Shown one piece after another: positions 1 to 8,414 of a DNA stretch of 64,000 nt (its first letter is position 1; each line of letters opens with the position of its first letter). Location: the NCBI RefSeq assembly GCF_000744735.1, contig NZ_JQMM01000001.1, positions 2,046,001-2,110,000 on the forward strand, written 5' to 3'. A program made the translations under genes and the position numbers. The notes beneath the pieces are model-generated. The model was given only the letters and a program-made list of their open reading frames with translations, was not told the origin of the DNA and did no database searches. The stretch comes from Porticoccus hydrocarbonoclasticus MCTG13d (GTDB taxonomy: Bacteria; Pseudomonadota; Gammaproteobacteria; Pseudomonadales; Porticoccaceae).

Positions 1-251
1 CCGTGGCCAGAATTGCTGATACCCGCCGCCAGAATGGTGCCGAGTGGTGATGAACTGCGCAACTGGTGAAGGTTCTCCTTGCTCAGTTGGTTCTGTTTCA
101 TCCAGTGCCATACCTGGCCAAGCAATGTTGGCGGTACCACCTTGTTGCGGCGCAGGGTCCAGTAGCGTTCAAAGGCAATGGCTATCACTACGATAGAGGA
201 GAGTAGAATTGGCAACATCAACCAGCCGCCAGCAATGATCAGTTCGTACAC
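1..251 (-). CDS. exbB: MotA/TolQ/ExbB-family proton channel (C-terminus outside window)
   Basis: Reverse-strand reading from a GTG at 251 gives 83 residues beginning MYELIIAGGWLMLPILLSSI, then a FERYWTLR segment. This is the typical ExbB/TolQ N-terminus: one membrane helix followed by a basic cytoplasmic stretch. The family forms inner-membrane proton channels that, with ExbD/TolR, energise outer-membrane transport or envelope processes. An overlapping ATG one base upstream is in the wrong frame. A GGGGATAA purine stretch just upstream is a plausible ribosome binding site. The gene lies downstream of comEC on the same strand, the order I remember from Pseudomonas (comEC-exbB-exbD-lpxK). The family is clear; whether it is the ExbB or TolQ paralogue rests on context. 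The rest is off the window. Confidence 0.85.
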   Translation of the reverse strand, partial: MYELIIAGGWLMLPILLSSIVVIAIAFERYWTLRRNKVVPPTLLGQVWHWMKQNQLSKENLHQLRSSSPLGTILAAGISNSGH

Positions 252-397
252 ATTTATCCCCAGACCTTAATGTCGGCCAAAACTTTACCATAATCAGTGA
301 ATGGCACAGTAACTGTTAAGCCATGGATACACCCAATCAGGCTGCCATTTTGTTATTTACGGGACTCCGTTCATAAAAACGACGGGATAAGCCAACG

Positions 398-2662
398 TCA
401 AAACCAATAGCGACGCGCCTGCGTGCGCTGAGCCGTCATGGAAAATTGGCCGCTGTCCTGCCAACGAAAGATCAGCGCACCCTGCTCTGCGGTATTCAAC
501 ACCGTTGAGCCCTGCATCAGATAGCGTTGTACCACCGACTCGGCAGGATGCCCAAAATGGTGTCGATAGGCTGCGGAAAAAACAACCTGCTGTGGTCTGA
601 TCACCGCCAGGAACTGTTTCGAAGATGAGGTTTTACTGCCGTGATGAGGTGCTATCAGCAGGGCAAACTGTTTTTTATCGGCCGTCATCTGCTCTAATTG
701 TGGCAGCAATCGATGCTCCACGGATGCATCGATATCGCCGGGCAACAGTATCACCTGATCGAGATAGCTGATCGCCAGTACACAGGAATGATTGTTGTTG
801 TTTTTTTGCCGTGAATCGGCGGGATGGAGGATGCGGAAGTCTACGTCGTCCCACCTCCAGGACTGCCCTGCACGGCACTGCTCAGGTACAGGAGCTGTCT
901 CTTCAACGGCAGGACTGCCAGCCAGCCACACGGTCGGGCTGTAATGGCGCAGCAATCCGGCGACACCACCGGCGTGATCGTTATCACTGTGACTGACTAC
1001 CAGCGTATCCAGCCCGGTCACTCCCTGCCTCCGCAAAAACGGCGCGACCAAGGCACTGCCTGCATCGTAACCCCCGGCATAACCCGGCCCCGTGTCATAG
1101 ACCAGTGTGTGCCGCCTGGTCTGAACCACTATCGACAAACCCTGACCCACATCGAGAACAGTGACAGTCAAAGGCACCTGACGACCTGTCGGTAGATAAA
1201 ACAGTGCAACCGCCAGGGGAATCGCCAGATAGCGACCGGGAATGCCTCTGGGCAACAAAATAAGCCCCGCGATACAGCTCATCAGAAATAATGACAGGCC
1301 AGTCAGGGGCCATGGCGAATAAAGCGGCAACCACGCCGGGACTGTGAGCCCGCCTGTCAGAAGGACAAACCATTCCAACTGCTTTCCCGCCAACCACCAC
1401 AGCCATTCAGCCACAGCCGGGCTGATGGGGATAATCACCACACCCAGCAGGCAGAGCGGCACAACCAGAAAACTGACCCAAGGAATAGCCACGCTGTTGA
1501 CCAATGGCGAGAACCAGGCCACCGGTAGCTGCCAGAAGGCCAACGGCAAAATCAACAGGAGGAACATCAGCCACTGCACCTGAAAAAACAGCCGCCATTT
1601 CGGGAGCTGATTCACAGACGGAACCAACCACAACAACCCCGCCACCGCACCGAAGGATAACCAGAAACCTGCACCCATGATGGCCAGAGGATCGAGCAGC
1701 GCGACACCAGCCAGCGCCAGACCAAATATCATGGTCCTGCCAATGTAGCGATTTGCCAAAAGGGCAACCAGTGCGGCCATCACCATAATCAATGCGCGCT
1801 GGGTTGGCAGACTGAACCCGGCCAGCGCACTGTAGGAAAGCGCAAAAACGAGGGAAAAGACGGCCCCCGTGTAAGGGGCATTGACCGGTTGACAGATCAG
1901 GGTAAAACACCTGGCCAGCAACGAACCGGTGCCGTAGCCCATCGCCGCCACGAAACCGATGTGCAGACCCGAAACCACTAGCAGATGAATTACGCCCAGC
2001 AATGAGAGGCGATACCACAAATCCTTTGAGATAAGCGACCGGTCACCAATCGTCAAGGCCGACATCAGTGCCTGTGCGTCGTCGTTGACATGGCTCTCGG
2101 CAATCTTTTGTTGCAACTGATAACGCAATCGGTCAAGGGACCACCGCTGCTCAATCAACCGGTTCTGCGGGGATGCCCTGACATACCCCGTGGCTGAAAA
2201 CCCCTGTTGAATCAACCATGCCTGATAATCAAAACCACCGGGATTGACATAACCCCTGGGACGCCGCAAGCGGACTTGTAGCTGCCAGACTTGCCCGGGT
2301 TGTGGAGACACCTGATCGCCATACCAACTGAGCCGGAGTTTCCGTAACTTGAGGTTGGTCGAAGCCTCATCCAGACGCAGATTAAACTGCACCCGACGCC
2401 CATCGCGCACCGGGATCCCGTAAACTTCGCCAATCACAGTGAAATCCGTGGCGATGAACTCATCGGGCAGCTGATGCCCCAATGTGTCATAGCCCCAAAG
2501 ACATCCATACACCATACCCAATAACAGGAAACTGGGCGGCGCCCAGAACCGGCGCAGCAGAAAACCGGCCGGTACAAACAGCAAAATCACCCAAAGGGGC
2601 GGCAGCTGAGACCAGAAAGCGACGCTGAAGATACCAGTGGCAAACAGGTAGGGAGATAACAT
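398..2662 (-). CDS. comEC: DNA internalization competence protein ComEC/Rec2
   Basis: Inner-membrane channel that passes single-stranded DNA into the cytoplasm during transformation. The protein (about 754 residues, normal for the family) has the expected three parts: an N-terminal membrane and OB-like region, a central multi-helix competence domain (roughly 190-480, including HLLVVSGLHIG), and a C-terminal metallo-beta-lactamase-like domain with VSHSDNDHAGG and APHHGSKTSS metal-site motifs. An ATG at 2671 also opens the frame, but the only Shine-Dalgarno match (AAGGA) overlaps it and is correctly spaced for the ATG at 2662, so I prefer 2662. An exbB-like gene follows on the same strand after 146 bases. 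Function in this organism would need the type IV pilus uptake apparatus, which is not in the window apart from the pilus regulator fimL. Confidence 0.95.
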   Translation of the reverse strand: MLSPYLFATGIFSVAFWSQLPPLWVILLFVPAGFLLRRFWAPPSFLLLGMVYGCLWGYDTLGHQLPDEFIATDFTVIGEVYGIPVRDGRRVQFNLRLDEASTNLKLRKLRLSWYGDQVSPQPGQVWQLQVRLRRPRGYVNPGGFDYQAWLIQQGFSATGYVRASPQNRLIEQRWSLDRLRYQLQQKIAESHVNDDAQALMSALTIGDRSLISKDLWYRLSLLGVIHLLVVSGLHIGFVAAMGYGTGSLLARCFTLICQPVNAPYTGAVFSLVFALSYSALAGFSLPTQRALIMVMAALVALLANRYIGRTMIFGLALAGVALLDPLAIMGAGFWLSFGAVAGLLWLVPSVNQLPKWRLFFQVQWLMFLLLILPLAFWQLPVAWFSPLVNSVAIPWVSFLVVPLCLLGVVIIPISPAVAEWLWWLAGKQLEWFVLLTGGLTVPAWLPLYSPWPLTGLSLFLMSCIAGLILLPRGIPGRYLAIPLAVALFYLPTGRQVPLTVTVLDVGQGLSIVVQTRRHTLVYDTGPGYAGGYDAGSALVAPFLRRQGVTGLDTLVVSHSDNDHAGGVAGLLRHYSPTVWLAGSPAVEETAPVPEQCRAGQSWRWDDVDFRILHPADSRQKNNNNHSCVLAISYLDQVILLPGDIDASVEHRLLPQLEQMTADKKQFALLIAPHHGSKTSSSKQFLAVIRPQQVVFSAAYRHHFGHPAESVVQRYLMQGSTVLNTAEQGALIFRWQDSGQFSMTAQRTQARRYWF

Positions 2663-2712
2663 TCGGGACATCCTTGTCGCCAGCCACCTTGCGGGTAGCA
2701 GAATATTTGCCC

Positions 2713-2741
2713 AGTATAGTTACCCGCTGAACCATTGCCAG
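2713..2741 (-). promoter_or_regulatory. Possible sigma70 promoter for comEC
   Basis: On the minus strand CTGGCA (2741-2736) and TATACT (2718-2713) are separated by 17 bases, matching 4/6 and 5/6 of the -35 and -10 consensus. It lies about 50 bases upstream of the preferred comEC start. This is a consensus match only. Confidence 0.35.
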
Positions 2742-2870
2742 CATTCCCCTTACCGGTGATCCTTGACAGATTTGGGTTCAGGCTGGTGTTTCGCCAGTCA
2801 GTTTGGGATTGATGGGCGGATAACAAAAAAATAGCGGAAACCAATCTACTAACCATTTTTGGCACAAATC

Positions 2871-4028
2871 ATGGGTAAACACGACAAGCCGGTCAAAGTG
2901 GGCCTGGTGCTGTCCGGCGGGGGAGCAAGGGCTGCCTATCATGTCGGCGTTCTGAAAGCCGTCGCCGAGACCTTGCCGAAAGACGTCAAAAACCCCTTTC
3001 CAATTATCTGTGGCACCTCAGCCGGGGCTATCAATACGCTGGCAATTGCCGGTCGGGCAGGACCGTTCAGCCTCAGAATCAAAAAACTGGAAGCCATCTG
3101 GCACCAACTGGATGCGGCCAAGGTTTATCGCACGGACCTTTTTGGTGTGCTCAAAAACAGCTTTCACATGTTGGTGTCTTTTTTTCACAGTGGCTACGCC
3201 CTAGGCAAACCAAAAGCACTACTGGACAATACCCCGTTGCGGGAGTTACTGGATAATTATGTCCGGTTTCGCCATATCCGGGAAGCCATTAACAGTGGAG
3301 AGCTCGACGCTGTCAGCATTACGGCCATGAGTTACAGCACGGGCAAATCGGTAACCTTTTTTGAAGGTTCCGACATTCACGAACCCTGGTCTGTTTCCCG
3401 GCAACTGGGCCTGCGCACAGAGCTGTCCATTGACCACCTCATGGCTTCCTCGGCGATTCCCTTCCTGTTCCCGGCGATTCAAATCAAAGACCAGTTTTTT
3501 GGTGATGGTGCTGTCAGACAACTCAAACCGATCAGTCCCGCATTGAACCTCGGCGCAGACAAGGTGTTTGTTATCGGGGTCAGTGATTCACCCAACGGCA
3601 AAAATCAACCGCCACCCATTAATCACTCGCCTTCCATCGCCCAGATCGTCGGGCACATGCTCAGCAGCGCCTTTATCGACAGCATAGAAAGCGATCTGGA
3701 AACATTGAAAAATATCAATCGTCTCACCGAACACCTATCTGAAAGCGAGCGGGAAAAATATGGCCTGACTGACCTGAAACCCGTAAAATTTCTGGCCATC
3801 CTGCCCTCCCAACCCATCGACAAGATTGCCTGCGATTATCTGGATGAATTACCCGGCAGTATTCGCATGTTTCTTCGGCTCACCGGAGCCACGGCACGCG
3901 GAGGCGGTGTGAGCACGGCCAGTTACCTGCTCTTTTCAAAAGGCTTCTGCCGCAAGCTTCTGGAGCTGGGCTATCAGGACGGGTTGGCGCAACGACAGGA
4001 AATTTTGCGCTTTTTCGAGGAAAAATGA
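2871..4028 (+). CDS. Patatin-like phospholipase family protein
   Basis: Serine acyl hydrolase of the patatin fold, expected to cleave ester bonds of membrane lipids using a Ser-Asp dyad. Visible motifs are the oxyanion-loop SGGGARAAY (residues 15-23), the nucleophile elbow GTSAG with Ser50, and a DGA motif near residue 210 carrying the catalytic Asp. The reading frame extends upstream to a TTG at 2859, but the ATG at 2871 starts right before the conserved domain; neither has a strong ribosome binding site. The 385-residue protein has no signal peptide and is probably cytoplasmic or peripheral to the inner membrane. It is divergent from comEC. Substrate is unknown. Confidence 0.9.
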   Translation: MGKHDKPVKVGLVLSGGGARAAYHVGVLKAVAETLPKDVKNPFPIICGTSAGAINTLAIAGRAGPFSLRIKKLEAIWHQLDAAKVYRTDLFGVLKNSFHMLVSFFHSGYALGKPKALLDNTPLRELLDNYVRFRHIREAINSGELDAVSITAMSYSTGKSVTFFEGSDIHEPWSVSRQLGLRTELSIDHLMASSAIPFLFPAIQIKDQFFGDGAVRQLKPISPALNLGADKVFVIGVSDSPNGKNQPPPINHSPSIAQIVGHMLSSAFIDSIESDLETLKNINRLTEHLSESEREKYGLTDLKPVKFLAILPSQPIDKIACDYLDELPGSIRMFLRLTGATARGGGVSTASYLLFSKGFCRKLLELGYQDGLAQRQEILRFFEEK

Positions 4029-4137
4029 CGTCCAGCGAATGATTGTCAATATCACGTACGGTAATCATTGCTTTGAAACTTACAGCTTGTAAGATATGTC
4101 CAACATAAGAATTCAGCATCAGGAGGCTCAAAAAGCC

Positions 4138-4794
4138 ATGGCATACGAAAAATCAGTTGCTTCGACAACAACAACGCTAGACCCCTCAGTCATCAAGGTT
4201 CTGCGCAATACTTACGCGCTTCTGGCCATGACACTGGCATTTAGCGCCATCATGTGTGGCGTAGCAATGGCGATCAATGCACCTTACATGGGACTGTGGA
4301 CACTGTTACCGTTCTTTATCTGCCTGTGGATGGTTGAAAAGAACAAAAACAGTTCTGCCGGACTGATCTGGGTTTTTGCCCTGACAGGATGGATGGGTTT
4401 TACATTAGGGCCCATTATCAGCTTTTATCTGGCGACCTCCGGTACCGAACCGGTAATAACCGCGCTCGGTGGTACTGCGTTGATCTTCCTTGCCTGCTCC
4501 GGTTACGTATTGGTAACCCGTAAGGAACTGTCTTTCATGGGAGGATTCCTCATGGTCGGCATTCTGATGGCGTTCGTTGCCGCCATCGCCAATTTTTTTC
4601 TTCAGATTCAAGGGCTGGCCCTGGCCCTGTCGTGTATCTTCCTGCTGATTTCTTCCGGAGTCATCATGTGGCAGACCAGCGCCATTATTCATGGCGGTGA
4701 ACGAAACTACATCTCAGCCACAGTCACACTGTATGTGATGATTTATAACGTGTTCACCAGCCTTCTGCACCTGCTCGGCATGAGCAACGATTGA
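4138..4794 (+). CDS. yccA: Bax inhibitor-1/YccA family membrane protein
   Basis: Integral membrane protein with about seven hydrophobic helices after a short polar N-terminus (218 residues). It matches the bacterial YccA group of the BI-1/TMBIM family; E. coli YccA modulates the FtsH protease. The frame opens at 4096, but a perfect AGGAGG at 4121-4126 lies 11 bases before the ATG at 4138, which fixes the start there (MAYEKSVAST). The gene is followed 10 bases later by tusE, the same neighbour as in E. coli, so the two are probably co-transcribed. Upstream, CTTACA-GCT-TGTAAG (4079-4093) is a perfect dyad of unknown meaning. Confidence 0.9.
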   Translation: MAYEKSVASTTTTLDPSVIKVLRNTYALLAMTLAFSAIMCGVAMAINAPYMGLWTLLPFFICLWMVEKNKNSSAGLIWVFALTGWMGFTLGPIISFYLATSGTEPVITALGGTALIFLACSGYVLVTRKELSFMGGFLMVGILMAFVAAIANFFLQIQGLALALSCIFLLISSGVIMWQTSAIIHGGERNYISATVTLYVMIYNVFTSLLHLLGMSND

Positions 4795-4804
4795 TCCTTC
4801 TCGG

Positions 4805-5113
4805 GTGACTGAGACCACGACACACAACCATCTGACAAAACTTCCTGCGTGGTCTGAAAACCAGGCCAAGCAGGAAGCTGCCAAAGCTGAAATACAACTG
4901 ACCGATGCTCACCTTGAAGTGATTCTGCTGGCACGACAATTCTATGCCACATACGGCTTTTCGCCGTCCATGCGACCGCTGATAAAGTTCATGGCCGAGT
5001 ATCTGGAGATCAGTAAGGCACGAAGTATTTACCTGATGCAGTTATTCCCGCCAAGTCCGGCTAAACAAGTTGCCAGACTGGCTGGCTTGCCACCTCCGAA
5101 AAACTGTCTGTAA
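4805..5113 (+). CDS. tusE: TusE/DsrC/DsvC-family sulfur carrier
   Basis: Small sulfur-relay protein. In E. coli TusE accepts sulfur from TusBCD and passes it to MnmA for 2-thiouridine at tRNA position 34. The C-terminus AGLPPPKNCL keeps the conserved penultimate cysteine that carries the persulfide, and the body (ILLARQFYATYGFSPSMRPL) is typical. At 102 residues it is slightly shorter than E. coli TusE, with a reduced N-terminus. The start is a GTG with no clear Shine-Dalgarno, ten bases after yccA stops, suggesting translational coupling. The tusBCD genes are not in this window. The second DsrC cysteine, ten residues earlier, is absent, which favours TusE over dissimilatory DsrC. Confidence 0.85.
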   Translation: MTETTTHNHLTKLPAWSENQAKQEAAKAEIQLTDAHLEVILLARQFYATYGFSPSMRPLIKFMAEYLEISKARSIYLMQLFPPSPAKQVARLAGLPPPKNCL

Positions 5114-5143
5114 CACCTTACAAGCAACCATGGAGCATTCATC

Positions 5144-5500
5144 ATGACACTAGCCAAAGAGCACTGCGAGGCCTGTAGAGCTGACGCCCCCAAGGTTGAC
5201 GATGCACAAATAAACTCTCTGATGGAACAGATCCCCGGCTGGGCTGTGCTGGATAGAGATGGTATCAAACAACTTGAAAAGAGCTTCCACTTCAGCAACT
5301 TTAGGCAAGCACTCAACTTTGCCAATCACGTTGGTGAGTTGGCCGAAGAAGTTCAGCACCACCCTGCTATCCTGCTCGAGTGGGGCAAGGTAACGGTTAC
5401 CTGGTGGAGCCACAAAATCCGCGGACTGCACCGCAACGATTTTATCCTTGCAGCCAAAACCAGCGAGTTGGAGACGACTGACTCACCAGATACAGTGTAG
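5144..5500 (+). CDS. phhB: 4a-hydroxytetrahydrobiopterin dehydratase (pterin-4a-carbinolamine dehydratase)
   Basis: Recycles the 4a-carbinolamine made by phenylalanine hydroxylase back towards tetrahydrobiopterin. The diagnostic [18 protein letters not shown] segment is present, with the His-His-Pro active-site motif near residues 68-70 and the downstream [13 protein letters not shown]. Length (118 residues) is normal. The ATG at 5144 is preceded by a TGGAG at suitable distance. It lies 30 bases after tusE and may be in the same transcript. No phenylalanine hydroxylase gene is in the window. The assignment is by motif and is secure at family level. Confidence 0.93.
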   Translation: MTLAKEHCEACRADAPKVDDAQINSLMEQIPGWAVLDRDGIKQLEKSFHFSNFRQALNFANHVGELAEEVQHHPAILLEWGKVTVTWWSHKIRGLHRNDFILAAKTSELETTDSPDTV

Positions 5501-5529
5501 TCCCCCGGGCAAAATAAACGGGAGACTAC
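5497..5529. terminator. Inverted repeat between convergent genes, possible terminator
   Basis: GTAGTCCCCCG (5497-5507) pairs with CGGGAGACTAC (5519-5529) with one mismatch across an 11-base loop. It overlaps the phhB stop and lies between convergent genes, but has no T-tract on either side, so intrinsic termination is uncertain. Confidence 0.4.
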
Positions 5530-5625
5530 CTGCCCAGATCAATCTGCGATGGATCTCAGCGCCCTGCATGGGTACCGGGTTTCTTCAGATCATCTGACGA
5601 TTATCCCGGCTCACTGAGTCGCTCA

Positions 5626-6180
5626 TCAGGGTGCCCATTTCGCAAAACGCTGCACGCCGTTTTCAGCGCTGATCAGCAATCCATTGGGCGACTCCTCGCT
5701 GCCAGCGTTTTCCAACCCGGGGTGCCGCTCGATAACACCCATCAATATTGAACGCTGCCCAGCCGTTACATCCACATAAAGAATGTGCTTGCCCTCTGCC
5801 AAAGCCTTCTGAAAACGCCGGAAGCGGGAATTTGGCTGTTGAATACCCCACATACCACCTTCCCAGGTAATCAGGCCCATAACCACAAATGCCAGCATGA
5901 CAAATGGGATCCAGCCTATTGACGCAGTGGCGCCAGAAAAAACGGCAAAGGACATCACCAGAACAGCGCTAAGAAAACCGAATATACCAGCAACTGCTGT
6001 TGCTCGAATCACATCTTTACGAAATAGCGGAGCAACATCATTCAGGTGATGCTGTGCCAACCCGTCATCATCGAGGCTCAAAACATGGATTTGTGGCCTG
6101 GTCATGCCATGGCCTTCCAGCTCACGTTCAATAAGACTCAAATCGTTCAGCTCATCGCTGATAAAGTAATAGCGTCTCAT
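5626..6180 (-). CDS. Conserved two-helix membrane protein of unknown function
   Basis: The protein starts MRRYYFISDELNDLSLIERE at 6180, where GGAGGGG lies five bases upstream; the longer frame opening at 6276 lacks such a site. The 184 residues comprise a cytoplasmic-looking N-terminal domain (about 1-65) resembling the N-terminus of stress-type proteins with a predicted nucleotide- or ligand-binding fold, two hydrophobic segments around 66-115, and a C-terminal domain with QRSILMGVIERHPGL. Similar proteins occur in pseudomonads, where I recall the vague label NAD/FAD-utilizing enzyme; I see no evidence for that activity. It is convergent with phhB and separated from its other neighbours. Function unknown. 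Confidence 0.75.
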   Translation of the reverse strand: MRRYYFISDELNDLSLIERELEGHGMTRPQIHVLSLDDDGLAQHHLNDVAPLFRKDVIRATAVAGIFGFLSAVLVMSFAVFSGATASIGWIPFVMLAFVVMGLITWEGGMWGIQQPNSRFRRFQKALAEGKHILYVDVTAGQRSILMGVIERHPGLENAGSEESPNGLLISAENGVQRFAKWAP

Positions 6181-6703
6181 ACATTCCCCTCCAGATGAGC
6201 AAAAAACCATCCAGTCACCCGGCCTGTTTACCGCAACAGGCTCGTTGGGGTTAACTGCTACTTGAAGTATAGACACGAATCCTTTTTCTATGATCGCAAG
6301 AGAAGAATAATTAATATCAAAAGGCTATATCATGCCCATGAATGGGCCACCATTTTCATCTAAAGGACGCTCTATACAGGCCCAGGGATGATTTCCGAAA
6401 AATTTATCAACAGTGGTCCAGCCTCACGCTAACAACGTGCCACAGGGCCATGCCGATTTTGAATTGCCCCCCCCTAGACGGATCGGTGTAAGAGGAGGTG
6501 AAGAAGCCTTCTCCTCGATTCAGGTCACCACTCACCCCATTCTTATCAAAAATTTTGTACAATACCCCTCGTATTGGGCCACATTCAGCCCAGAGATCTA
6601 TAACTTCAATCTGTTTTTCCTGCTGAAAAACCGTACCTTTTTTGAGCTGAATGTTTTACATTTAGTTGAAACATTTTGATAAGCCGCAGTAGTCGAGGTA
6701 ACA
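6181..6703. other. Intergenic region, no convincing gene
   Basis: The region separates two divergent genes and carries their promoters. An open frame at 6413-6679 has no ribosome binding site and unlikely composition, so I leave it out. Visible structure: a near-perfect dyad GCCCAT-GA-ATGGGC (6334-6347); a GAGGAG...CTCCTC repeat around 6492-6516; a run of eight C at about 6467; and AATGTTT/AAACATT arms (6650-6656, 6669-6675) in an AT-rich stretch just before the next gene, which could be an operator or promoter. None is a known motif that I can name with confidence. Confidence 0.5.
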
Positions 6704-6724
6704 ATGAACTATCAGGGAGGCCCT

Positions 6725-7039
6725 ATGGCTTTTTCCCAACTTCTCCAGGACTGGGAGAAACGCTCAGCCGAAAATGCTGATTTACTGCCCACGTCAATCA
6801 GCGTACACGAATCAGACCAGATCAAACTTCAGGCTCTTTCCGAAATGTACCAGCTGTCCTCCAATGAGATAGCAGCACATCTACTGAGTGTCGCACTGGA
6901 AACATTGGAAGCTGAAATGCCCTATATACCTGGCCCCAAGGTCATCCGTGTTGAAGAGGGTAGCGAGGTGTATGAAGATGTCGGCCCAATGCCGCGCTAC
7001 CTGGAAGCACAGCGCCGATTGAGAGATGCGAGCAAGTAG
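6725..7039 (+). CDS. Conserved small protein (type 1 pili tip component-like annotation in relatives)
   Basis: A 104-residue soluble acidic protein beginning MAFSQLLQDWEKR, with an alpha-helical middle (ALSEMYQLSSNEIAAHLLSV) and a proline-rich PYIPGPKVIRVEEG...EVYEDVGPMPRYLEA tail. I recall the same architecture in short pseudomonad proteins that databases call type 1 pili tip component, a name not supported by any pilin feature here. The ATG at 6725 follows GGGAGG at 6715-6720; an in-frame ATG at 6704 with GAGGT is an alternative that adds seven residues. It lies upstream of trmA on the same strand with a 134-base gap. Function unknown. Confidence 0.75.
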   Translation: MAFSQLLQDWEKRSAENADLLPTSISVHESDQIKLQALSEMYQLSSNEIAAHLLSVALETLEAEMPYIPGPKVIRVEEGSEVYEDVGPMPRYLEAQRRLRDASK

Positions 7040-7093
7040 CAAACAGGCATACCCTCTCTTCCAGAACCAGTGGTATCGCAAGTTTGACTGTAC

Positions 7094-7168
7094 ACCTCAC
7101 CCTTTAATGCATAGGTCTCTTCATTGGGCAGCGTTAGTATCCAGTTGAATCTCCCCCGATGGTGAGGT
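7094..7168 (+). promoter_or_regulatory. Possible long-range pairing over the trmA ribosome binding site
   Basis: ACCTCACC (7094-7101) is perfectly complementary to GGTGAGGT (7161-7168), which contains the GAGG ribosome binding site of trmA. The enclosed loop is about 59 bases. If transcribed together, the eight pairs could hide the initiation site. The match is short and may be chance. Confidence 0.3.
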
Positions 7169-7173
7169 AATCA

Positions 7174-8262
7174 GTGCAAACCATTAATCCCGATAATTAC
7201 CAGCAACAACTTGACGAAAAGCTCACGGAGCTACATGCCACCTTCCGGGATATCCCTCTTCCTGAAAAAATAGAAGTCTATCCATCAGAGCCACTGCACT
7301 TTCGGATGCGTGCCGAATTTCGTATCTGGCACGAAAACGGCCGGGCACATTTTGCCATGAATGAGCCGGGTCAGAAAACGCCCTATATCATCACGGAGTT
7401 TCCGATTGGTTCTGTGTTGATCAACCGTCTCATGACTTCTCTGACTAAAGAAATCAACGCCTCTTCGATATTGAGCAGGCGTTTGTTTTCGGTGGAATTT
7501 TTAACCACGTTAAGTGGCGATGCGCTGATCACGCTGCTCTATCACAGGAAACTGGATGACGAGTGGCAATCGGCCGCTGAGGCACTGCAACAACGTCTCG
7601 GCGTAGCTATTATCGGCAGAAGCCGTAAACAGAAAATCACCCTTGGGCGGGACTATGTCCTGGAAAAATTACACGTCGATAACAAATATTATCAATATCA
7701 GCAGATTGAAGGCGGCTTTACCCAACCCAATGCCGGCATCAATCAGAACATGCTGGCCTGGTCACTGGACAAGACCAGCGACTGTGGTGGTGATCTCCTG
7801 GAACTGTACTGTGGAAACGGTAATTTTACCTGTGTCCTGGCACAAAACTTTAATCGTGTGCTGGCAACAGAGATATCTAAAATCTCAGTACGATCGGCAA
7901 CGACCAATCTATACAACAACAAAATTGATAATGTCATCATAGTAAGAATGTCCAGCGAGGACTTTTGTCAGGCCCTGGATGGTGTTCGCCCGTTTCGCAG
8001 ATTGCAGCATATCGACCTGGACAGCTATAGTTTCAGCACCCTCTTTCTGGACCCACCAAGGGCCGGGCTGGATGACCTGACGCTTCAACTGGCCATGAAG
8101 TTCGACAATATTCTCTATATCTCCTGCAACCCACTAACTCTGAGAGAAAACCTGAAAGTCATCGGCAACAGCCATCGAATTGAACATTTTGCGGTTTTTG
8201 ATCAATTTCCCTATACCCATCATCTCGAATGTGGGGTTTTACTAAAGAAGGCCAGTTTGTAA
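7174..8262 (+). CDS. trmA: tRNA (uracil(54)-C(5))-methyltransferase
   Basis: Makes ribothymidine (m5U54) in the T-loop of tRNAs using S-adenosylmethionine. The 362-residue protein matches E. coli TrmA in length and has no N-terminal TRAM domain or Fe-S cysteines, which distinguishes it from RlmC/RlmD. Visible motifs: LLELYCGNGNFT (SAM-binding motif I, near residue 210), LFLDPPRAGLD, and YISCNPLTL with the catalytic cysteine near residue 314, then the family tail FDQFPYTHHLECGVLL. Translation starts at a GTG (7174) with GAGGT six bases upstream; see the separate entry on pairing of this site. It stands alone between two small genes. Confidence 0.95.
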   Translation: MQTINPDNYQQQLDEKLTELHATFRDIPLPEKIEVYPSEPLHFRMRAEFRIWHENGRAHFAMNEPGQKTPYIITEFPIGSVLINRLMTSLTKEINASSILSRRLFSVEFLTTLSGDALITLLYHRKLDDEWQSAAEALQQRLGVAIIGRSRKQKITLGRDYVLEKLHVDNKYYQYQQIEGGFTQPNAGINQNMLAWSLDKTSDCGGDLLELYCGNGNFTCVLAQNFNRVLATEISKISVRSATTNLYNNKIDNVIIVRMSSEDFCQALDGVRPFRRLQHIDLDSYSFSTLFLDPPRAGLDDLTLQLAMKFDNILYISCNPLTLRENLKVIGNSHRIEHFAVFDQFPYTHHLECGVLLKKASL

Positions 8263-8414
8263 GTGCGCAGAAACCATCAGCGGAAATCAAAAACCCATGT
8301 TGGCAAGCCCTGTTGCGCTTAACTGCTAAAGTTGTTTGAATCTCTGGATTCTGCACAAGACATTCGCCAGAGTATAAGCATTACCCGACTCTCTCTACTC
8401 TAAGGAACCTATAA

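Noticed and set aside
2859-2870. TTG start for the patatin-like gene
   Set aside because: The four extra residues add nothing to the domain, no ribosome binding site supports the TTG, and an ATG lies at 2871.
6413-6679. Open frame of 88 codons in the divergent spacer
   Set aside because: It has no ribosome binding site, its composition is unlike neighbouring proteins, and it lies in a region that must carry promoters.
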